From CAVWDI01 sp963753725 (GTDB lineage Bacteria > Chloroflexota > Anaerolineae > Anaerolineales > UBA4823), in contig CAVWDI010000021.1 of assembly GCA_963753725.1 (NCBI GenBank), positions 186,001-250,000 of the forward strand: 64,000 nucleotides of DNA. Direction: 5' to 3'. Below are positions 56,538 to 64,000 of this stretch, one piece after another (within the stretch, counting starts at the first letter, position 1; every line of letters starts with the position of its first letter). Made by a program: the position numbers and the translations under genes. The notes under the pieces are model-generated. The model ran no database searches and had not been told where the DNA came from. It saw nothing but the letters and a program-made list of their open reading frames with translations.

Positions 56538-57986
56538 CTAACGAGGCGGGCCAAAGCCCATCTTACCGGGGTTCAGCAGGTTATATGGATCCAATGTATC
56601 TTTCAGACCCTCCAGTACCTGGAATGCCGCTCCGTATTGTCCGCGCACATGCCTGGCCAGCTTGAGTCCTACGCCGTGGTGTTCGTTAATCACGCCCCCA
56701 TATTCCAGGTTGACCTTCACCGCCAGATCCCAAACCTCATCATGTAAAGCCAGGGCCTCATCCGGGTCTTCGGGCGGGTTTTCGATGATAAAACGGTCAT
56801 ACGCCATCACACCCCAAAGATACCAGTGTGAGAAATGGGCGTAATAGAACAGGTCCCATTCTTTATAGCGTTCTTCGAGGGCTTCCTTTTTGGCCCAATA
56901 TAGCGCTTCCAGTTTATCGAATGTGGCTACGGTGTCCAGCGTGCCGAACATCCATGGGAAGTCCAGTACTTTTGGAGGGAAGTAGAAATCATAACGGTGC
57001 TCCCACCAGTTGCGCCCGGCTTCCTCACCCAGATCCTCGGCCCCGTGTTGTTCGCATATTGAATAAGCGCGTCGTTCCTGTGCAGACACAATGTCTTCGA
57101 AGCCATCGAAACCGATCACCATATAGGAGCCGCTGCTCACATCCTGGCCAAGTACACGCTGTACAGTCTTGATTGTTGACCGTTCATCGTATAAACGGAT
57201 GACAAGCGGCTGCAGCCGGTCAAGCATGATATTGCGACCTGCTTCCAGACCATTATGCATGTCGGGGAAAAGGAATGAACGGAAGCGCCGCACTTCAGGC
57301 AGGCGTTCCAAACGCATGGTCGCTTCGCAGATGATTCCGTAACTTCCTTCCGCGCCAACGAACAACTGCAGGATTCCCGGTCCGGCTGCATGGTTAGGCA
57401 CTGGCAGAGTGCGGATCACTTCACCATTTGGCAGCACAACCTGCATCGACAAAACCATATCCTCAGCCTTACCATACTTGGTTGAGACTGTCCCCGAACC
57501 CCGGCAGGCTAAGTATCCGCCCAGAGTAGCCGAATGCACTGAAGCCGGATAGTGAGGCAGTGTCCACCCGGCCGCATTGAGGGCGTTCTCCAGTTCATAG
57601 CCGTTGATACCACCCTGCGCAGTAACCGTTCCGGACATCTCGTTGATCTCAATAATTTTATTCAAACGTTTTAAATCCAGTGAGATGCCGCCGTACATCG
57701 GAATGATGCCGCCCTGTGAACCCGATCCGCCGCCCCAGGGTGTCACCGGGATATGATAAAGATTTGCCAGCTTTACCACAGCCGAGGTCTCCTCGACACT
57801 TCCAGGCTGCACGATCACATCCGGCAGCGGCGGGAGTTTTCCTCGGTCGATCATCATACGCGGTGCCCAATAATAATCCACACCATAGACCGTGCGATCC
57901 GCTTCTGGTTTCGTTACGTATTCACGACCCACGATCGCTTCCAGCTCGTGATTGATCATTCCCAATTGCATATTGCTAATCGTCAC
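56538..57986 (-). CDS. FAD-linked oxidase (GlcD / alkyl-DHAP synthase-like)
   Basis: A 482-residue flavoprotein of the vanillyl-alcohol-oxidase superfamily. The FAD_binding_4 domain shows DVIVQPGSVEETSAVVKLAN, PVTPWGGGSGSQGG and ASVHSATLGGYLACRGSGTV; the C-terminal oxidase domain shows FYYAHFSHWYLWGVMAYDRF, GGVINEHHGVGL and DPYNLLNPGKMGF. It oxidises a 2-hydroxy acid (glycolate, lactate) or catalyses an alkyl-DHAP-synthase-like reaction; the FSHWYLWG block leans to the latter, but the adjacent Fe-S protein favours a GlcDF-type dehydrogenase. Encoded 16 bases after the IclR regulator. Confidence 0.88.
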   Translation of the reverse strand: MTISNMQLGMINHELEAIVGREYVTKPEADRTVYGVDYYWAPRMMIDRGKLPPLPDVIVQPGSVEETSAVVKLANLYHIPVTPWGGGSGSQGGIIPMYGGISLDLKRLNKIIEINEMSGTVTAQGGINGYELENALNAAGWTLPHYPASVHSATLGGYLACRGSGTVSTKYGKAEDMVLSMQVVLPNGEVIRTLPVPNHAAGPGILQLFVGAEGSYGIICEATMRLERLPEVRRFRSFLFPDMHNGLEAGRNIMLDRLQPLVIRLYDERSTIKTVQRVLGQDVSSGSYMVIGFDGFEDIVSAQERRAYSICEQHGAEDLGEEAGRNWWEHRYDFYFPPKVLDFPWMFGTLDTVATFDKLEALYWAKKEALEERYKEWDLFYYAHFSHWYLWGVMAYDRFIIENPPEDPDEALALHDEVWDLAVKVNLEYGGVINEHHGVGLKLARHVRGQYGAAFQVLEGLKDTLDPYNLLNPGKMGFGPPR

Positions 57987-58002
57987 TTACAATTCCTCCA
58001 TA

Positions 58003-58779
58003 TCAATTACCTCCGATTACTGTTTGAACCTCACGGTAGCCCATCTCCGCAGAAATCTGACCGGTATATTCCCGTAATATCTCCAGGATTTGATCGATGT
58101 TTTGATTGATACGTTCTGCCGGGCCGGTGACCGTTACCGCCGCGATGACTTGCTCTTCATGATCGTAAACCGGTACAGCCACACAGCCAACGCCGTATGA
58201 ATATTCTTCATCATCATGCGCCCAGCCTCTACTGCGAACCAGAGCCAGTTCCTCAAACAGCTCTTCAACCTCAACGATCGAACTGCCGGTACGTTTTTCC
58301 AGGGCTCCCTTCCGTTCAAGGTTAATAATTTGGTCCTTCGAAAGAGAAGCGGACAACACCTTTCCGACTGCTGTGCAATTGTACGGTCGATCTTCACCCA
58401 GAGGCGCATCCATGCGAATGGGTTGGTCAGTAACCACCTTATCGACATAAACCACGTAATTTCCGTGCCGGATCGCCAGGAATACCGTCTCGTTACTTTT
58501 GCGGCTGATCGTTTCCAGGTACGGGCGTGCTACACGCCGCACCTCCAGGCGCGATAACGCGGTTAACCCAAGCTGGACTGCCTCAGGTCCAAGATGGTAA
58601 CGTTCGGTAAGCTCATCCTGAACGACATAACCCTGGGAATTGAGCGCATTGATCAATTTCTGAACGGTGGCAGGGCTGTAACCCAAATCCCGGCTGGCTT
58701 CACGTATACTGAGGCCGTCTTTGTCATTGATGATATAACGCAGTAAAATGATGGCGCGTTCTACCGCAATAACGCTCAT
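58003..58779 (-). CDS. IclR-family transcription regulator
   Basis: A 258-residue IclR regulator. The N-terminal winged helix has LSIREASRDLGYSPATVQKL at residues 19-38, and the C-terminal effector domain has VDKVVTDQPIRMDAPLGEDR, NCTAVGKVLSASL and AVTVTGPAERINQN. Effectors are usually small organic acids or aromatics. It leads the operon oxidase, Fe-S protein, SGNH hydrolase, and a palindrome in the upstream DNA is a good operator candidate, so autoregulation is likely. Confidence 0.93.
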   Translation of the reverse strand: MSVIAVERAIILLRYIINDKDGLSIREASRDLGYSPATVQKLINALNSQGYVVQDELTERYHLGPEAVQLGLTALSRLEVRRVARPYLETISRKSNETVFLAIRHGNYVVYVDKVVTDQPIRMDAPLGEDRPYNCTAVGKVLSASLSKDQIINLERKGALEKRTGSSIVEVEELFEELALVRSRGWAHDDEEYSYGVGCVAVPVYDHEEQVIAAVTVTGPAERINQNIDQILEILREYTGQISAEMGYREVQTVIGGN

Positions 58780-58835
58780 CTATCTACCTTTGTAAAGTGT
58801 GCATTATAAATATTTGACACAATGTTTTCGTAATT

Positions 58836-58852
58836 TGTAAACATTGTTTACA
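58836..58852. promoter_or_regulatory. Palindromic operator, probable IclR site
   Basis: TGTAAACATTGTTTACA is a perfect 17-base palindrome with seven-base arms, about 57 bases before the IclR start. It lies within a larger imperfect inverted repeat: AGTGTGCAT...TTGACA near 58797-58820, matched by TGTCAAGTGTTTATGCACACT near 58878-58898. A TTGACA box on the reverse strand lies in the right arm. Confidence 0.6.
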
Positions 58853-59045
58853 GTTTAATTAGATATAAAATAATTGTCAAGTGTTTATGCACACTATAGA
58901 GAAGTCATAAGAACTACTTTCACAAAATAATTTGTTGTCGAGGAGCATTTTTAGTAACCGTTCGTTTTCCTTTTTTTAACAATTACCGCCAACAGCCGCA
59001 TGCGTTAAAATAGTGATTGCAGATTACTTCTGAATAGGAGGAAAA

Positions 59046-59537
59046 ATGCTCATCGGTGTTTTCTCAGATGTACACGACCAGCTAAATAACCTTACCAGGA
59101 CGCTGGACATATTTAGAGAACAGCATATAAGCACATTGATCTTCTGCGGCGATTTTTGTTCCCCAATTCCTTCCAGGATGATGGGAGCCTACCACGGAGA
59201 GGTTCACTGCGTATTTGGCAACGGCGACGGTGACCGCTTCAAAATCACTCAATTTGCCAGCACGGAATTCCCGAATTTAATTTTGCACGGCGAGCACGGT
59301 GAGCTGGAACTCGATGGCATAAAAATGGCGATCACCCACTACCCTTTCTATGCTCAGGCGCTAGCACGCACCGGCGATTACGCTGCGGTATTCTCGGGAC
59401 ACACCCACGAATTTTTTATTGAAAAATTCGGGGAAACCTTGTGGCTCAATCCGGGAGAGGTTATGGGGTTCAAAGGCTCACCTACCTGCGCCATTTACGA
59501 TTTAAACGCCAACAGTGCAAAAATTATCCGATTGTAA
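59046..59537 (+). CDS. YfcE/MJ0936-family metallophosphoesterase
   Basis: A 163-residue two-metal phosphodiesterase. The calcineurin-like motifs are in order: GVFSDVHDQLNN (DxH), FCGDFCSP (GD), VFGNGDGD (GNGD, in place of GNHD or GNCD), THYPF and FSGHTHEFFIEKFG (GHTH). Relatives hydrolyse phosphodiesters; the in-cell substrate is not known. RBS ATAGGAGG. It ends 16 bases before the aldehyde oxidoreductase start, so the two are likely co-transcribed. Confidence 0.92.
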   Translation: MLIGVFSDVHDQLNNLTRTLDIFREQHISTLIFCGDFCSPIPSRMMGAYHGEVHCVFGNGDGDRFKITQFASTEFPNLILHGEHGELELDGIKMAITHYPFYAQALARTGDYAAVFSGHTHEFFIEKFGETLWLNPGEVMGFKGSPTCAIYDLNANSAKIIRL

Positions 59538-59553
59538 TACTCAGGAGATAAAC

Positions 59554-61293
59554 ATGGCTGACAATCATCAAACTTCCAAAATTGACGACTTCTTCTCGAT
59601 CTGGCGAATAAATGTCAGGACCCAAAAAGCCCTTCGAGAGCCTGTGCCCCAATCCTGGGAACGACTAGGGGGCAGATCCCTTCTGGCGCGCATAATGTTA
59701 GACGAGGTTATCCCCACCTGTGAAGCGCTGGGACCAAACAACAAGCTTATCTTCGCCCCTGGACTGCTGGTCGGTCATAAGCTTTCCAGCTGCGATCGCA
59801 TTTCTATCGGAGCGAAGAGTCCGCTCACAGGAGGGATAAAAGAATCCAACGCCGGCGGGCAGACTGGACTGCAGCTGACATACCTGGGTATCAAAGCCCT
59901 GATCATCGAAGACCAACCAGAAGAGGATGATCCCTGGATACTGCATTTGAGTTCGCGGGGAGCGGCATTTGAACCAGCCGGTGAATACGCCGGGAAGGGG
60001 GTTTTTGAGACCGCATCCCTATTACTGGAAAGGTACGGAGATAAAGTGGCTATCGCATTAATTGGACCCGGAGGTGAAATGCACTTGCCAACCGCCGGCA
60101 TTCAGAACCTGGACAAAGACCGTTCTCCCACGCGCATCGCGGCGCGCGGCGGTCTTGGGGCTGTGATGGGATCAAAGGGTTTGAAAGCAGTGGTGATCGA
60201 CTCCAGTGATGGATCAAAACCTCCCATCCTCAATCCCGAAAGTTTTCACGAGACCCGCAAGGAATACGTCAAAGCGCTCCAGGCGCACCCCCAAACAGAA
60301 GTCTATAAAGATTTCGGCACAATCGCCATGACTGATTTGACCAATTCCCTAGGCGCGCTCCCCACATACAATTTCTCAATGGGTCAGTTTAAAGGCGCCA
60401 GAAAAATCGCCGGCGATTTTATGCGCGAGGCGTTGCTCGAACGGGGCGGTGAAGCTGAAACTTCACACGCCTGCATGGCGGGATGTATCATCCGCTGCTC
60501 CAATATATTCGTCGATCAAGACGGTGCAGCCCTGGTCTCACCGCTTGAATATGAAACGGTTGGGCTCATGGGTTCTAATTTGGGTATTGATGACCTGGAC
60601 ACGATCGCTAAAATGAACGCCGAACTCAACGACCTGGGATTGGACACCATTGAGATCGGAGCCAGCCTGGGGGTTGCCGCTGAAGCCGGTTTGATGGTAT
60701 TCGGGGATGATAGGCGAGCGCTGGAGCTGATCGATGAAATCCGGGAGGGGACACCGCTGGGCAGAATACTGGGCAGCGGACCAGGCATTGCCGGGAAAGT
60801 ACTGGGCATAGAGCGCACACCTGTGGTAAAGAACCAGGCCATCTCAGCTTATGATCCACGCACCGTAAAAGGCACCGGCGTGACCTACGCCACCTCTCCC
60901 CAGGGAGCGGACCACACTGCCGGCTTGACCATTCGCGCCGAAATTGATCACCTAAGCCCCGAAGGTCAGGTTGAAATCTCGCGCAGCCAACAGTTCAAAA
61001 TGGCGGGCTACGACACCATAGGGGCTTGCACTTTTGCTGGTTATGGCGTCTCGCTTGCCCCGCATGTTGTATCTGAATTCTTAAATGCCCGCTACGGTTG
61101 GGAAAGCGGAGATGATATCCTGATCGAACTGGGCCAAGAATGTATTAAGCTCGAGCGGGAATTCAACAAACTGGCAGGCTTCAGCCCCGCGCATGACAGG
61201 TTACCGGATTGGATGACTAGTGAACCCCTGCCGCCTCACAATTCTGTATTTGATGTGCCAAACGAGCAGCTCGACAGCACATTTGATTGGTAA
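59554..61293 (+). CDS. aor: Aldehyde ferredoxin oxidoreductase (tungsten enzyme)
   Basis: A 579-residue tungstopterin enzyme oxidising aldehydes to carboxylic acids with ferredoxin, or reducing acids in the reverse direction. The N-terminal domain has LGGRSLLARIMLDE and RIAARGGLGAVMGSKGLKAV (pterin contacts). Three ligands of the [4Fe-4S] cluster lie in HACMAGCIIRC near residue 305, and the fourth Cys is in DTIGACTFAG near 490. Start at 59554 behind AGGAGA. Oxygen-sensitive, so it implies an anaerobic niche. A ferredoxin-like partner gene (AorB) is not adjacent. Confidence 0.93.
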   Translation: MADNHQTSKIDDFFSIWRINVRTQKALREPVPQSWERLGGRSLLARIMLDEVIPTCEALGPNNKLIFAPGLLVGHKLSSCDRISIGAKSPLTGGIKESNAGGQTGLQLTYLGIKALIIEDQPEEDDPWILHLSSRGAAFEPAGEYAGKGVFETASLLLERYGDKVAIALIGPGGEMHLPTAGIQNLDKDRSPTRIAARGGLGAVMGSKGLKAVVIDSSDGSKPPILNPESFHETRKEYVKALQAHPQTEVYKDFGTIAMTDLTNSLGALPTYNFSMGQFKGARKIAGDFMREALLERGGEAETSHACMAGCIIRCSNIFVDQDGAALVSPLEYETVGLMGSNLGIDDLDTIAKMNAELNDLGLDTIEIGASLGVAAEAGLMVFGDDRRALELIDEIREGTPLGRILGSGPGIAGKVLGIERTPVVKNQAISAYDPRTVKGTGVTYATSPQGADHTAGLTIRAEIDHLSPEGQVEISRSQQFKMAGYDTIGACTFAGYGVSLAPHVVSEFLNARYGWESGDDILIELGQECIKLEREFNKLAGFSPAHDRLPDWMTSEPLPPHNSVFDVPNEQLDSTFDW

Positions 61294-61297
61294 GCTG

Positions 61298-63856
61298 TCA
61301 GCTGCGCAGCCTGGCGTCCAGTTCCGAATCCAGACCTTTCACAATCCGCTTCCTGATTTTGGCGGCTTCCTCATCGGTTAATGTGCGGTCCGGCGCCTGG
61401 TAACTCAAGCTGTAAGCCAGGCTCTTCTTTCCTGCCCCGATCTGCTCCCCGCGATACACATCGAACAGGCGCACATCCACCAGGGTGCTGCCGCCTGCCT
61501 CTTTGACGACTTCCAGGACTCGCTCGGCGGGGATACTCTCATCAACGATAATCGCCAGATCCTCCAGTACAGGCGGGTATGCCGGAACAGGGCACACTTC
61601 AAATTTGCCTGGGATATTCTCCAGGATCTTCGCCAGGTCAAGCTCGGCCGCGATTACAGGCGTTTCTGGCAGGTCATATCTTTCCCGCACCAACGGGTGC
61701 AGCTCGCCCATATAACCCAGCGCCTGTCCATTTACGGTTACCAGAGCGCATTTTCCGGAATGATAAATGGGCGAATCTCCGCTTTCAAAATGCAGTCCTT
61801 CAATACGCAGACCCTTGAACACTTCACTGAGCACCCCTTTCAAATCATAAAAATCCATCACAGCGCTGTCTTCCGTTTCCCAGGATGATGGGGTGCGCGG
61901 ACCTGTCATGGCGATCGCCAATCGGGATAGTTCATTCGGCAGCTCGCTCTCTCTTCCCGGATAAAAAACCGGTCCTATTTCAAAGAGCGCCATGCGCTGT
62001 TCCACGCGCGCATTACGTTCCAGGACCTCCATAACGCCAGACAGCAGGCTGTGACGCAGCACATCCCGGTCGCTTGCGATTGGATTTGCCAGCCTCACAT
62101 AAGCTTTTTCATCGTCCCACTCCCCAGAGGACCCCAGCCTGGCCTCTCTCTCCTGCGAGGTGAACCGGTAGTTCACCACTTCCTGCAATCCGATATCAAC
62201 CAACAAATCCTGAAGCCTAGTTTCCTTCTCAAGGGACGGATTACCAAGCTGCGGCGGCAGTTCATCAGCCATGCGCGTCTCAGGGATATTTTCATAACCA
62301 TATATGCGGGCGATTTCTTCCAACAGATCCGCCACTCCCGTCACACCTTCCCCGATATCCAGACGGTGGGGAGGGGTGACTGCCTGAACAACATCCCCGT
62401 CGATCTGTACCTCGAATTCTAACCTCCGTAGGATATCTGCGATCTGCTCCATATCCAGTTCGATTCCCAGCCAACGCTTGACATCCTGCGTGGTTACTTC
62501 CACGATCGGGTCCACCTGCGGCAGGGGATATTCGTCAACCAGTCCCTGCGCGATCTCACCATCCGACCATACCCGCATCAGTTCCAAGCCGCGCCTTACT
62601 CCCAACTCCGCCAGAACGGGATGGACGCCGCGCGAGAAACGGTACGCCGCCTCCGAGCTCATGCGCTGGTCAGCGATCGTACGCCGGATATTGATGAAAT
62701 TCCATGCAGCCCCCTCCAGCAGCACACTGCGAGTGCCCTCGCTAACTTCCAATTCAGCCCCACCCATCACGCCCGCAATGGCCAGCGCGCCCTCGGTGTC
62801 ACACACCAGGACAGTAAAATCCTTAAGGGTATGCGCTTCGCCATCCAGCGTGGTAAGTTTTTCTCCGTCTTCTGCCGTACGGGTGATAATATGCGGCGCC
62901 TTGCCGCCTACCCGCTCAGCCAGCACATCATAATCAAAGGCGTGCAGGGGCTGACCCACCTCCAGCATTGTATAGTTGGTGGCATCCACGATGTTAAAAA
63001 TCGGGCGCATACCTGCCAACTGCAGACGGCGCTGCACCCAATACGGGCTCGGACGAATCTCCACATCACGGATCAACCCGAACACAAAGCGCTGATTAAG
63101 CTCCGGATCCCGGATCTCGACCGAAACCTGTCCAGAAAGCGCCGGGCCTTCCGCTTTCATGTCGTACTTGGGAGGCCGCAGCTTCTGGCCTGTAATCGCC
63201 GCCACTTCGCGCGCTACACCCAGGATATTGGCGGCACGCGCGATATTGGGCGTGATATCGATATCCAGCACCGCATCTCCCATATATTCGACCAGCGGCG
63301 TACCCACCTGTGCATCCTCATCCAGGATGATGATGCCTTCATGATCATCTGAAATTCCCAGTTCTTTTTCCGAGCAGATCATGGACGAGGATTCAACGCC
63401 CCGGATTTTGGCTTTCTTAATCCTGGTCTCAACCTGCCCGGGTTGGTGTCCATCATATATGCGGGCGCCTTCGCGTGCGTAAGGCACCATCAAAGGCTGC
63501 TCGAGTTCACCTTTACCTTTGTAAGGGTACAGATTTGGCGCGCCGGTCAGCACGACATGTTCTCCTTTACCATCCTCAAGCCGGCAGAGTACCAGTCGGT
63601 CAGCATTGGGATGCGGCATCACTTCCAGCACTGCCGCGACCACAATTTTTTCGGGGTCCCAACCGAGTCCGGAGACCTTCGCCTGAGGTCTGCTTGAGCC
63701 CTGATCGTGTTCCCCATCCTCTGATCCAGGCACTGGCAGACCGACATAATTAATCGCCCCGACCTCTAAACCTGCCATGGTGAGTTTATGGGCAAGTTCT
63801 TCAATGGGTATATTGATCTCTACAAAATCTTTCAACCATGAAATTGGAATTAGCAT
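61298..63856 (-). CDS. pheT: Phenylalanyl-tRNA synthetase beta subunit
   Basis: An 852-residue beta chain of the alpha2-beta2 enzyme that charges tRNA-Phe. N-terminal MLIPISWLKDFVEINIPIEE, an EMAP-like tRNA-binding domain with an insertion near 50-200, B3/B4 editing region (LLEGAAWNFINIRRT; SSEAAYRFSRGVHP), B5 domain (RLDIGEGVTGVADLLEEIAR) and C-terminal FDX-ACB anticodon-binding domain (AYPPVLEDLAIIVDESIPAE). Somewhat longer than the usual 800. Uninterrupted. It follows pheS by 67 bases and converges with aor, only four bases apart. Confidence 0.96.
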   Translation of the reverse strand: MLIPISWLKDFVEINIPIEELAHKLTMAGLEVGAINYVGLPVPGSEDGEHDQGSSRPQAKVSGLGWDPEKIVVAAVLEVMPHPNADRLVLCRLEDGKGEHVVLTGAPNLYPYKGKGELEQPLMVPYAREGARIYDGHQPGQVETRIKKAKIRGVESSSMICSEKELGISDDHEGIIILDEDAQVGTPLVEYMGDAVLDIDITPNIARAANILGVAREVAAITGQKLRPPKYDMKAEGPALSGQVSVEIRDPELNQRFVFGLIRDVEIRPSPYWVQRRLQLAGMRPIFNIVDATNYTMLEVGQPLHAFDYDVLAERVGGKAPHIITRTAEDGEKLTTLDGEAHTLKDFTVLVCDTEGALAIAGVMGGAELEVSEGTRSVLLEGAAWNFINIRRTIADQRMSSEAAYRFSRGVHPVLAELGVRRGLELMRVWSDGEIAQGLVDEYPLPQVDPIVEVTTQDVKRWLGIELDMEQIADILRRLEFEVQIDGDVVQAVTPPHRLDIGEGVTGVADLLEEIARIYGYENIPETRMADELPPQLGNPSLEKETRLQDLLVDIGLQEVVNYRFTSQEREARLGSSGEWDDEKAYVRLANPIASDRDVLRHSLLSGVMEVLERNARVEQRMALFEIGPVFYPGRESELPNELSRLAIAMTGPRTPSSWETEDSAVMDFYDLKGVLSEVFKGLRIEGLHFESGDSPIYHSGKCALVTVNGQALGYMGELHPLVRERYDLPETPVIAAELDLAKILENIPGKFEVCPVPAYPPVLEDLAIIVDESIPAERVLEVVKEAGGSTLVDVRLFDVYRGEQIGAGKKSLAYSLSYQAPDRTLTDEEAAKIRKRIVKGLDSELDARLRS

Positions 63857-63923
63857 AATAATCTCCGAAAGGGATAGGGGAAATTGGAAAAAGGGAAAAC
63901 CTAATATTTATCCCTCATTTACC

Positions 63924-64000
63924 TTAAAACTGCTCCAAAAAACGCAAATCATTCGACCAAAAATAGCGGATGTCCTCAATACGGTGAAGCAGCATTGTTA
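63924..64000 (-). CDS. pheS: Phenylalanyl-tRNA synthetase alpha subunit, C-terminal end
   Basis: The last 24 codons on the reverse strand read MLLHRIEDIRYFWSNDLRFL then EQF and stop, the conserved end of PheS (family form ...IDDIR.F..NDLRFL.QF). The rest lies beyond the right edge. Its order with pheT is the standard bacterial pheST operon. Confidence 0.88.
   Translation of the reverse strand, partial: TMLLHRIEDIRYFWSNDLRFLEQF

Overview
The window reads like a chromosome segment of an anaerobic or facultative bacterium of the Chloroflexota, most likely Anaerolineae. This is an inference from content. The supporting signs are very large SARP-like BTAD/AAA/TPR regulators, sugar ABC transporter operons with DUF2291, a tungsten aldehyde ferredoxin oxidoreductase, a fused homocysteine methyltransferase/MTHFR, thiolase plus DUF35 pairs, and dispersed REP-like repeats of the TCATTGCGAG...GCAATCTCC type. 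No rRNA or tRNA gene was recognised and no CRISPR array is present.

Layout. 1-1.3 kb: tail of a BTAD/TPR regulator. 1.4-1.7 kb: relics of a sugar permease and a fucose-isomerase-like gene. 1.9-14.7 kb, minus strand: one long sugar operon, reading from a promoter near 14.73 kb through split transketolase (two genes), FGGY kinase, DUF2291 lipoprotein, ATPase, permease, a tandemly duplicated binding protein, ribokinase, ribose pyranase and a FucI-like isomerase to an aldo/keto reductase. A divergent SorC-type regulator (14.8 kb) and a good palindromic operator control it. A second full-length BTAD/AAA/TPR regulator (16.0-19.5 kb) closes the cluster, so paralogous regulators flank it.

19.5-28.5 kb: argF, a DUF2252 gene, a small hypothetical gene, a decayed LuxR-type ATPase regulator, an IS110 element with structured 5' DNA, and two duplicated four-helix membrane proteins. 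28.5-36.5 kb: PIG-L deacetylase, SbcC, homocysteine methyltransferase/MTHFR, and a three-gene cassette of unknown protein, thiolase and DUF35. 36.7-45.2 kb: cyclase-family hydrolase, DUF6144-like protein, a three-subunit molybdenum hydroxylase (M-S-L order), DUF2877 and a second, broken IS110. 45.3-50.9 kb: repeats and a tandem family of secreted CAP-domain and related proteins. 51.4-54.7 kb: M29 aminopeptidase, Crp/Fnr regulator, membrane protein. 54.7-58.8 kb, minus strand: an IclR-led operon with an FAD-linked oxidase, a CCG-domain Fe-S protein and an SGNH hydrolase. 59.0-61.3 kb: phosphodiesterase and aldehyde ferredoxin oxidoreductase. 61.3-64 kb: pheT and the end of pheS.

Many genes are interrupted by single-base indels (roughly thirty by my reading), while other long genes (sbcC, pheT, aor, the methyltransferase) are clean. 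This patchiness could be real decay of accessory genes or local assembly error. I treat such genes as single loci and state where the frame breaks.
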